A DNA stretch of 17,683 bases from positions 1 to 17,683 of the forward strand of contig CAIYXG010000100.1 of assembly GCA_903930035.1 (NCBI GenBank), in the 5' to 3' direction. The position numbers and the translations under genes are program-made. Positions 6,117 through 11,932 of the stretch are shown piece after piece; position 1 is the first letter of the stretch; each line of letters begins with the position of its first letter. The notes beneath the pieces were generated by a model. That model ran no database searches and was not told where the DNA came from. It saw only the letters and a program-made list of their open reading frames with translations. Source of the DNA: an uncultured Actinomycetes bacterium. Lineage in GTDB: Bacteria; Actinomycetota; Acidimicrobiia; Acidimicrobiales; Microtrichaceae.

Positions 6117-6490
6117 GCGGCCGCCCCGAGCACGGCCAGGCCACCGTCGAGCTGGCGCTGTCGCTGCCCGTGGTGCTGCTGGCGCTGGCGCTGGTCGTGC
6201 AGGTGGCCCTGGTCGCCCGGGACCGGGTGGCGGTCGTCCACGCCACCCGGGCGGCCGCCCGCGCCGCCGTGGTCGAGCCGACCGTGGGCTCCGCGTCGCG
6301 GGCTGCCCGCGCCGCCGGTGGTGCGCTGGCTGCCGCACGCGTCCGCCTGGACGGCGACGCGTCGCCCGGCGGCCTGCTGGGCGTGACCGTCACCGCACGG
6401 CCCACGGCCGTCCCGCTCGTCGGGTACGTCGTGGCCGGCGTGCAGCTGCAGGAGCGGCTGGTGGTGCTGGTCGAAGGACCGCCCGAGTGA
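6113..6490 (+). CDS. TadE-like pseudopilin
   Basis: A 125-residue pseudopilin. A very short leader (8 residues) ends in HG|QATVELAL, with Gly8 at -1 and Glu at +5, followed by the membrane helix LSLPVVLLALALVVQVALVA. The small periplasmic or extracellular domain (about 35-125) carries Ala/Val-rich sequence without cysteines. TadE proteins are processed by the same peptidase as the pilin and probably prime or tip the pilus. The GTG start at 6113 overlaps the pilin stop. The last codons and stop lie inside a 16-base tandem repeat that continues to the end of the convergent helicase gene, so the C-terminus may have been shaped by that repeat. The usual next gene in mycobacteria (a second TadE-like or Rv3654c-like protein) is absent; this is the last gene of the operon. 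Confidence 0.78.
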   Translation: MSGRPEHGQATVELALSLPVVLLALALVVQVALVARDRVAVVHATRAAARAAVVEPTVGSASRAARAAGGALAAARVRLDGDASPGGLLGVTVTARPTAVPLVGYVVAGVQLQERLVVLVEGPPE

Positions 6491-6523
6491 CGGACTGCCC
6501 GAGCGACGGACCGTCCGAGCGGC
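6476..6523. repeat. Three imperfect 16-base tandem repeats
   Basis: Units at 6476-6491, 6492-6507 and 6508-6523 follow the pattern GGACYGYCCGAGYGRC. Adjacent units differ by two or three bases. They span the tadE stop codon (6488-6490) and end in the first base of the helicase stop complement. The third unit contains CGGACCGTCCG, a near-perfect palindrome. This is the whole space between the two convergent genes. Confidence 0.8.
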
Positions 6524-8778
6524 TACCGGAGCGTGGCCGCCAGCAGCGCCGTGGCGGCGCCCTTCTCGAGCGGCTCGTTCCCGTTCCCGCACTTCGGGGA
6601 CTGCACGCAGCTGGGGCAGCCGTGGTCGCAGGGGCAGGTGACCAGCACCTCGAGCGTCGCCGCCAGGTGCCGCTCGGCCGCGCCGAACGCCAGCTCGGCG
6701 ATGCCGGCGCCGCCGGGGTAGCCGTCGTGGATGAACACGGTGGCCGCCCCGGTGTCGGGCGTCCACGCGATCGACACCCCTCCGACGTCCCAGCGGTCGC
6801 AGATCGTGAACAGCGGCAGGATGCCGATGGCCGCGTGCTCGGCGGCGTGCAGCGCGCCGGGCAGGAGCTGGGCCGAGACGCCGGCCTCGTCGAGCAGGTC
6901 CTGGTCGAAGGTCCACCACACCGCCGTCGTCCGGAGCTGGGCGGCGGGCAGCTCCAGGTCGTGGCGCGACAGCACCCGGTGGCCGGCCAGCGAGAGCTCG
7001 CGGTAGCCGGTGACCTGGGTCGTGACCTCCACCCGGCCCAGGTGGAGCACGGCCCGGCCCACCGGCCGCTGGTCGTCCGTCCCGAGGACCGAGATGTCGA
7101 TGCTCGACATCGCCTGGGTGTAGGTGTCGCCGTCGGCCGGCTCGACCCTGGCCACCCGCGCCACGGGCTGCAGCTCGGTGACCCGCCACGCCCGGCCCTG
7201 GTGCAGGTAGACGGCGTCGGGGTGCAGCACCTCGTGCAGCCGTGCCTCGTCGACCGTGCCGATGGTGCGGTGCGCCGGGTCCACCACCCGGAACTCGCCG
7301 CGCGACGCCGAGCGCAGACCGACCGCCGAGGCGGGCGAGCCTCGCCCGGTCCAGACCACCTCTGGCCCGTCCGTCCCGGCACGCAGCGTGCAGCGGTCGG
7401 TCTGCACCAGCTCGGCGATGCCCTCGTCGAGGACGTCGGGCCACCACCGTTCGTCGTCGTGGCGGAGGGGCACCTCGGCCGAGGCGCACCCCAGGTGCGG
7501 CACCACCACGTACGGGTTGGCGTTGTTGACCACCGCCGGCTCGGGTGCCCGGCCGAACAGCTCGTCGGGATGGCGGACCATGAAGCGGTCGAGCTGGTCG
7601 TCGCCCGCGACCAGCACGGCCAGCGAGTGCTGCTGCTCGCGGCCGGCCCGCCCCAGCTGCTGCCAGAACGACGCCACCGTCCCGGGGAACCCGCACAGCA
7701 CCACGGCGTCGAGCCCACCGATGTCCACCCCCAGCTCGAGCGCCGAGGTGGCCACGACGGCGCGCAGCCGACCGTCGAACAGCTCGGCCTCGATCTGCCG
7801 CCGCTCCTCGGGCAGGTAGCCCGACCGGTAGGAACGGACCGTGTCCTCCAGGTCCGGCCCCAGGTGCGACCGGAGGTCGTTGGCGACCAGCTCGGTCGAG
7901 CGGCGCGAACGGCAGAAGACCAGGGTCCGGAGCCCGGCGAGCGCCAGGTCGGCGGCGAGGCGCCCGGCCGCCGCCGGTGCCGAGGTCGACGTGCCCACCG
8001 GCGCCTCGGCCGGGTCCCACAGCACCACCGACCGGCGGCCGGCTGGCGACCCGTCCTGGTCCACCGCCGTCACCGGCTGCCCGCAGAGCGCGTGGGCCAG
8101 GCCGGCGGGGTCCCCGATGGTGGCCGAGGTCATGACGAACCGCAGGTCCGGGCCCCCGTGGTGGTGGACTAGCCGCTGCAGCCGGCGGAGGACCTGGGCG
8201 GTGTGGGTGCCGAACACGCCCCGCAGCACGTGGAGCTCGTCGACCACCACCAGCTCCAGCCGCCGCAGGAACGCCTCCCACCGCCGGTGCTGGGGGAGGA
8301 TCCCGTGGTGGAGCATGTCCGGGTTGGTCAGCACCACGTTGGCGTGGCGCCGCACGACGGCCCGCTCGTCCACCGAGCAGTCGCCGTCGTACGTCCCCGC
8401 CGTGACCCACGGCATCCGCCACGACGTGAAGGTCGTGAGCTGGTCCTGGGCCAGGGCCTTGGTGGGGAAGAGCCACAGCGCGGTACCGCCCCGGGAGGTC
8501 ACCTCTGCGGTCGGCAGCTGGTACGCGAGCGACTTGCCCGAGGCCGTCCCGGTGGCCACGACCACGGAGCGGCCGCTGCGCACCAGGTCGACGGCCTCGG
8601 CCTGGTGCGACCACAGCCCCTCGTGCGGCAGGTGGGCGGCCACCTGCTCGGGCAGCGCCGCAGCGAGCGTGCCGGGCCGCGCCGCCCGCGCCGCCCGCTC
8701 GTGGGTGTGGACGCGGCGAGGGTCGTCGGCCCAGCGGGCCAGCACGTCGTCGACCGTCAGCTCCTCGTCGGGCTCCAC
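6523..8778 (-). CDS. SF2 DEAD/DEAH-box helicase of the SftH/Hrq1/MrfA type (DUF1998)
   Basis: A 751-residue DNA-dependent ATPase and 3'-5' helicase family member; relatives include mycobacterial SftH, yeast Hrq1 and Bacillus MrfA, the last linked to mitomycin damage repair. Residues 55-65 hold the Q-type motif (WSHQAEAV). Motif I is ATGTASGKS at 75-83, motif Ia is PTKALAQDQ, motif II is DELH at 180-183, and motif III is TSATI. Motif IV is LVFCRSRRSTE, motif V is ATSALELGVDIGG, and motif VI is QQLGRAGR. The C-terminal DUF1998 region ends with a cysteine cluster CPCDHGCPSCVQSPKCG, the expected zinc site. GTG at 8778 is the start; no Shine-Dalgarno is present, but a TAGCGT box lies seven bases upstream. 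It is convergent with the Tad operon, divergent from the STAS gene, and has no other partner. All motifs look intact. Confidence 0.92.
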   Translation of the reverse strand: MEPDEELTVDDVLARWADDPRRVHTHERAARAARPGTLAAALPEQVAAHLPHEGLWSHQAEAVDLVRSGRSVVVATGTASGKSLAYQLPTAEVTSRGGTALWLFPTKALAQDQLTTFTSWRMPWVTAGTYDGDCSVDERAVVRRHANVVLTNPDMLHHGILPQHRRWEAFLRRLELVVVDELHVLRGVFGTHTAQVLRRLQRLVHHHGGPDLRFVMTSATIGDPAGLAHALCGQPVTAVDQDGSPAGRRSVVLWDPAEAPVGTSTSAPAAAGRLAADLALAGLRTLVFCRSRRSTELVANDLRSHLGPDLEDTVRSYRSGYLPEERRQIEAELFDGRLRAVVATSALELGVDIGGLDAVVLCGFPGTVASFWQQLGRAGREQQHSLAVLVAGDDQLDRFMVRHPDELFGRAPEPAVVNNANPYVVVPHLGCASAEVPLRHDDERWWPDVLDEGIAELVQTDRCTLRAGTDGPEVVWTGRGSPASAVGLRSASRGEFRVVDPAHRTIGTVDEARLHEVLHPDAVYLHQGRAWRVTELQPVARVARVEPADGDTYTQAMSSIDISVLGTDDQRPVGRAVLHLGRVEVTTQVTGYRELSLAGHRVLSRHDLELPAAQLRTTAVWWTFDQDLLDEAGVSAQLLPGALHAAEHAAIGILPLFTICDRWDVGGVSIAWTPDTGAATVFIHDGYPGGAGIAELAFGAAERHLAATLEVLVTCPCDHGCPSCVQSPKCGNGNEPLEKGAATALLAATLR

Positions 8779-8785
8779 CTGGCCA

Positions 8786-8791
8786 ACGCTA
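8786..8791 (-). promoter_or_regulatory. Candidate leaderless -10 box of the helicase gene
   Basis: Reads TAGCGT on the minus strand, ending seven bases before the GTG start. A -35 box at the usual distance would fall at about 8809-8814, inside the second copy of a 15-base tandem repeat, and has no good match to TTGACA. Confidence 0.4.
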
Positions 8792-8793
8792 CG

Positions 8794-8823
8794 GGTCCCG
8801 GTCGGCCCGGTCCCGGTCGGCCG
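8794..8823. repeat. Two 15-base direct repeats in a divergent promoter region
   Basis: GGTCCCGGTCGGCCC at 8794-8808 is followed directly by GGTCCCGGTCGGCCG at 8809-8823, 14 of 15 bases identical. They lie between the -10 boxes of the helicase gene and the STAS gene. Tandem binding sites for a regulator, or simple slippage, are both possible. Confidence 0.75.
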
Positions 8824-8850
8824 GGCGGCGTCGGACCGGTGCGTCCCGCG

Positions 8851-8856
8851 TAGGGT
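8851..8856 (+). promoter_or_regulatory. Candidate leaderless -10 box of the STAS gene
   Basis: TAGGGT ends six bases before the GTG at 8863, with no ribosome binding site. Transcription would start at the GTG. No clear -35 box. Confidence 0.42.
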
Positions 8857-8862
8857 TGCCCC

Positions 8863-9192
8863 GTGCTCTTCGACGTCCGCACCGTCGACCACGGCGGCTG
8901 GTCCCTGGCCACCGTCGTCGGCGACCTCGACCTGGGGACGCTCCCGGCGCTGCGGACCGCGCTCGACCAGCTCGACGGCCCGCGGGTCGGCCTGGACCTC
9001 ACCGACGCCGCCTTCCTCGACACGGTCGTGCTCGGTGCGGTGCTCGGCGCCCGCGTCCGGGCGCGCCGCCGCGGCGGCGAGTTCGTGCTGGTGTGCCCGC
9101 CGGGCGGACCGCGGGACCTGCTGGCCGAGGCCGGGGTCGACACCGTGCTGACCGTGGTGGCGTCGCCCGCCGAGCTGGGGGCGCCGTCGTGA
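8863..9192 (+). CDS. STAS-domain protein, BldG-like anti-sigma factor antagonist
   Basis: A single STAS domain of 109 residues. In this family the unphosphorylated antagonist binds an anti-sigma kinase and frees a sigma factor. The fold is visible as strand LATVVGDLDL (15-24), a helix TLPALRTALDQL (26-37), strand VGLDLTDAAF (42-51), and the phospho-site loop FLDTVVLGAVLGA, where Thr54 takes the place of the usual serine. In BldG-type antagonists this loop is DSTGLGVL; here the Gly of the loop is Val56. The last part has the usual strand GGEFVLVCPPGG and the helix AEAGVDTVL. In Streptomyces, bldG lies near the same type of helicase, which supports a BldG relationship, but the sequence has diverged. 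No anti-sigma kinase is in the window. The stop overlaps the nhaA start as GTGA. Confidence 0.78.
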   Translation: MLFDVRTVDHGGWSLATVVGDLDLGTLPALRTALDQLDGPRVGLDLTDAAFLDTVVLGAVLGARVRARRRGGEFVLVCPPGGPRDLLAEAGVDTVLTVVASPAELGAPS

Positions 9193-10550
9193 GCACGCAG
9201 GTCGTCCGGCCCGACCCCCGCGGCGGCCGCGTGGGCAAGGCACTGTCCGAGTTCCTCCGTCTGGAGGCGGCCGGCGGCATCGTGCTGCTCGTCGCCACGG
9301 TCGTCGCCCTGGTCCTGGCCAACTCCGGCGCGGCCGAGGCCACGCACGACTTCTGGATGACCGAGGTCGGGATCCGGCTCGGCTCGTTCTCGTTCGTCCG
9401 GCCGCTGGAGTTCTGGGTCAACGACGGGCTCATGACCATCTTCTTCTTCGTGGTGGGCATGGAGATCAAGCAGGAGCTCGTGGTCGGGGAGCTCCGTGAG
9501 CCCCGCAAGGCCGCGCTCCCGGTGGTCGCTGCCGTCGGCGGCATGGTCGTCCCGGCGCTGTGCTTCCTGGCGGTGACGGCGGGCGGCCCCGGCGCCCGGG
9601 GCTGGGGCATCCCGATGGCCACCGACATCGCCTTCGCCGTCGGGGTGCTGGCGCTGCTCAGCAAGCGGGTGCCGTCGCCGCTGCGCCTCTTCCTGCTCAC
9701 GCTGGCGATCGTCGACGACGTCGGCGGCATCATCGTGATCGCCGTCGTCTACAGCTCGGGCGTCAAGCTCGGCTACCTCGCGCTGGCCGCGGCCGGGATC
9801 GTGGTGGTGGCGGTGCTCAAGCGCCTCGACGTCCCGTGGATCAGCGTCTACGTCGTGGTCGGTGTGGGCGTCTGGTACTGCACCTACAAGGCCGGCATCC
9901 ACCCGACCATCGCCGGTGCCGTCATGGGCCTGCTCGCCCCGGCGGTCCCCCTCAAGGGGCACGTGCAGGTCCCCCAGTTCACCCCGGGCCGTGCCACCGT
10001 CGACCGCCGGATCTCCGAGTCGCTCGCCGCCTCACGGTTCGCCCGCGAGTCCATCCCGGTCACCGCGTACCTGGGGGACCTGCTGCACCCGTTCTCGAGC
10101 TTCGTGGTGGTGCCGCTCTTCGCCCTGGCCAACGCCGGGGTGGCGCTGGGCGGCGACGCCGGCGCGCTGCTCACCAGCCCCGTGGCCCTCGGGATCATCC
10201 TGGGCCTGGTGGTCGGCAAGCCGGTCGGGATCTTCCTGGCCACCGAGCTGGCGGTGCGGACCAAGCTGGCCGACCTGCCCGAGGGCGTCACCCGCGCGCA
10301 CGTGCTGGCGGTGGGTGCGGTGGCCGGCATCGGTTTCACGGTCGCACTGTTCGTGACCGCCCTGGCCTTCGAGGGTGCCCAGGTGGTCGACGCCGCCAAG
10401 GTCGGCGTGCTGGTGGCGTCGGTCCTCGCCGCGCTCCTCGGCTGGGCGCTCTTCGCCCGGCTGCCCCAGGTTGCGGCCGAGGCCGAGGACCACTCCGACG
10501 ACGTGCGCTACTCGGACGAGGACGCCGACGTCGACCCCACCGACGACTGA
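9189..10550 (+). CDS. nhaA: Na+/H+ antiporter NhaA
   Basis: Inner-membrane antiporter that exports one Na+ (or Li+) for two H+, giving pH and sodium tolerance. The 453-residue protein has about 12 membrane segments. Key sites are present: PMATDIAFAVG with Asp146 (E. coli Asp133), LAIVDDVGGI with Asp176-Asp177 (E. coli Asp163-Asp164, the ion-binding pair), and VVGKPVGIF with Lys344 (E. coli Lys300). The early motif GLMTIFFFVVGMEIKQEL is typical, as is GIGFTVALFVTALAF near the end. After the last helix comes an acidic cytoplasmic tail (about 430-453, AEAEDHSDDVRYSDEDADVD) that E. coli NhaA does not have. The GTG at 9189 is coupled to the STAS stop; a run of five Gs about eight bases upstream may serve as the ribosome binding site. 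It converges on the acyl-CoA dehydrogenase gene. Confidence 0.95.
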   Translation: MSTQVVRPDPRGGRVGKALSEFLRLEAAGGIVLLVATVVALVLANSGAAEATHDFWMTEVGIRLGSFSFVRPLEFWVNDGLMTIFFFVVGMEIKQELVVGELREPRKAALPVVAAVGGMVVPALCFLAVTAGGPGARGWGIPMATDIAFAVGVLALLSKRVPSPLRLFLLTLAIVDDVGGIIVIAVVYSSGVKLGYLALAAAGIVVVAVLKRLDVPWISVYVVVGVGVWYCTYKAGIHPTIAGAVMGLLAPAVPLKGHVQVPQFTPGRATVDRRISESLAASRFARESIPVTAYLGDLLHPFSSFVVVPLFALANAGVALGGDAGALLTSPVALGIILGLVVGKPVGIFLATELAVRTKLADLPEGVTRAHVLAVGAVAGIGFTVALFVTALAFEGAQVVDAAKVGVLVASVLAALLGWALFARLPQVAAEAEDHSDDVRYSDEDADVDPTDD

Positions 10551-10555
10551 CGCGG

Positions 10556-10587
10556 CCCGACCCGCCCGTCGCTCCGCCCACGTCGGG
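10556..10587. terminator. Weak hairpin between convergent nhaA and acyl-CoA dehydrogenase genes
   Basis: CCCGAC at 10556-10561 and GTCGGG at 10582-10587 could form a six-base stem with a 20-base loop in the 59-base convergent space. There is no T tract, so intrinsic termination is uncertain. Confidence 0.2.
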
Positions 10588-10609
10588 ACCAGGGGGGAGT
10601 GGGAGGGGG

Positions 10610-11824
10610 TCAGTCCTTGTAGCGGGCCAGCTCGGTGCGGGCGACCTGCCGACGGTGGACCTCGTCGGGGCCGTCGGCGAACCGGAGCGTCCGCAGCCCG
10701 GCGTACATGCGGGCCAGCGGCACGTCGTCGGACACGCCGGCGCCGCCGAACGCCTGCATCGCCCGGTCGACCACGCGCAGCGCGGTGTTGGGGGCGACGA
10801 CCTTGATGGCCGAGATCTCGATGGCGGCGCCCTTGGTACCGACCGTGTCCATCAGCCACGCGGCCTTGAGGGTCAGCAGCCGCGCCTGCTCGATCTCGAT
10901 CCGGGAGTCGGCGATCCACTCGCGCACCACGCCCTGGTTGGCGATGGGCCCGCCGAACGCCACGCGCTCGGTGACGCGCCGGCACATCAGCTCGAGCGCC
11001 CGCTCGGCCACGCCGATGCAGCGCATGCAGTGGTGGATCCGGCCGGGGCCCAGCCGGGCCTGGGCGATGGCGAACCCGCTGCCCTCGGTGCCGATGAGGT
11101 TGGTCGCCGGCACCCGCACGTCCTCGAAGACGAACTCGGCGTGGCCCTCACGGTCCTGGTAGCCGAACACCGGCAGGTCCCGCACCCGGGTCAGGCCCGG
11201 CGTGCCGACCGGGACCAGGATCATCGACTGCTGGGCGTACTTGGGCCCGTCCGGGTCGGTCTTGCCCATGACGATCAGGATCTTGCAGCGCTCGGAGGCC
11301 GCGCCCGACGTCCACCACTTGCGGCCGTTGAGCACGTAGTGGTCGCCGTCGCGCTCGATCCGCAGCTGGATGTTGGTGGCGTCGGAGGACGCCACGTCCG
11401 GCTCGGTCATGGCGAACCCGGAGCGGATCTCGCCGGCGAGCAGCGGCTGCAGCCAGGTGTCCTGCTGCTCCGGGGTCCCGAAGAGCGCCAGCACCTCCAT
11501 GTTCCCCGTGTCGGGCGCCGAGCAGTTCATGGCCTCGGGGGCCAGGTGGATGGCGCGTCCGCTGATCTCGGCCAGGTGCGCGTAGTCCAGGTTGTTGACC
11601 GGGTCGGGCGTCCACTCCGTCTGGTGCGGCATGAACAGGTTCCAGAGGCCGCGGCTGCGGGCCTCGGCCTTCAGGTCCTCCACGACCTGCGGGTGGCCGT
11701 GGGGGTCGCCGAGCGCCGCCATCTGCTCCTCGTAGACCGGTTCGGCGGGGTAGACGCACTCGTCCATGAAGGCGAGCAGTCGTGCCTGGAGGTCGGCGGC
11801 CCGGGGGCTGAGAGCGAAGTCCAT
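10610..11824 (-). CDS. Acyl-CoA dehydrogenase, ACAD10/11-like
   Basis: FAD-dependent enzyme oxidising an acyl-CoA to a 2-enoyl-CoA and passing electrons to ETF. The 404-residue protein has the helical N-terminal domain (1-130), then the beta domain starting at GFAMTEPDVASSDATN (FAD and substrate contacts) with LNGRKWWTSGA, and the C-terminal helical domain with RVAFGGPIANQGVV and AMQAFGGAGVSDD. The catalytic-base position, Glu in YEGT of medium-chain enzymes, is Asp384 in FADGPDEVH, as in ACAD10/11-type enzymes. MQAFGG contacts FAD of the neighbouring subunit. The substrate is unknown; family members act on medium to long or modified (for example 4-hydroxy) acyl-CoAs. ATG at 11824 starts a normal N-terminus (MDFALSPRA); TAGGGT lies eight bases upstream and the nearest purine-rich site (GGGAGGG) is too far. 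The gene stands alone and diverges from topA; a palindrome in the shared region may be its operator. Confidence 0.93.
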   Translation of the reverse strand: MDFALSPRAADLQARLLAFMDECVYPAEPVYEEQMAALGDPHGHPQVVEDLKAEARSRGLWNLFMPHQTEWTPDPVNNLDYAHLAEISGRAIHLAPEAMNCSAPDTGNMEVLALFGTPEQQDTWLQPLLAGEIRSGFAMTEPDVASSDATNIQLRIERDGDHYVLNGRKWWTSGAASERCKILIVMGKTDPDGPKYAQQSMILVPVGTPGLTRVRDLPVFGYQDREGHAEFVFEDVRVPATNLIGTEGSGFAIAQARLGPGRIHHCMRCIGVAERALELMCRRVTERVAFGGPIANQGVVREWIADSRIEIEQARLLTLKAAWLMDTVGTKGAAIEISAIKVVAPNTALRVVDRAMQAFGGAGVSDDVPLARMYAGLRTLRFADGPDEVHRRQVARTELARYKD

Positions 11825-11832
11825 AGCGCCCG

Positions 11833-11838
11833 ACCCTA
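11833..11838 (-). promoter_or_regulatory. Candidate leaderless -10 box of the acyl-CoA dehydrogenase gene
   Basis: Reads TAGGGT on the minus strand, eight bases before the ATG. A -35 box at 17 bases would overlap the palindrome at 11857-11866. Confidence 0.42.
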
Positions 11839-11856
11839 GCCCTCCCGAAAAATTTC

Positions 11857-11866
11857 ACTACGTAGT
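11857..11866. promoter_or_regulatory. Perfect palindrome, candidate operator
   Basis: ACTACGTAGT is a perfect 10-base palindrome flanked by CACT and AGTGGTG. It sits over the expected -35 region of the acyl-CoA dehydrogenase gene in a locally AT-richer stretch (GAAAAATTTCACTA). A TetR- or MarR-type repressor site is plausible; the regulator is unknown. Confidence 0.4.
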
Positions 11867-11894
11867 AGTGGTGCCCCGTCACGCCCTGAAACGT

Positions 11895-11924
11895 TTGACA
11901 CGGCCTCGCCGTAGGGCTTTGTCT
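11895..11924 (+). promoter_or_regulatory. Candidate topA promoter
   Basis: A perfect -35 hexamer TTGACA lies at 11895-11900. The best-placed -10 is the poor match TTGTCT at 11919-11924, spacer 18 bases, ending eight bases before the GTG at 11933. No Shine-Dalgarno is seen, so topA may be leaderless too. Confidence 0.42.
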
Positions 11925-11932
11925 GTACCGCC

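Noticed and set aside
5387..8614. A 1075-codon minus-strand open frame across the Tad and helicase region
   Set aside because: It is out of frame with the helicase, whose frame holds all SF2 motifs, and antisense to tadC-tadE. Composition is Gly/Arg/Ala-rich shadow sequence.
8757..9962. Histidine- and aspartate-rich minus-strand frame antisense to the STAS and nhaA genes
   Set aside because: His/Asp richness is the mirror image of plus-strand GTG/GTC/GCC codon use; no family features.
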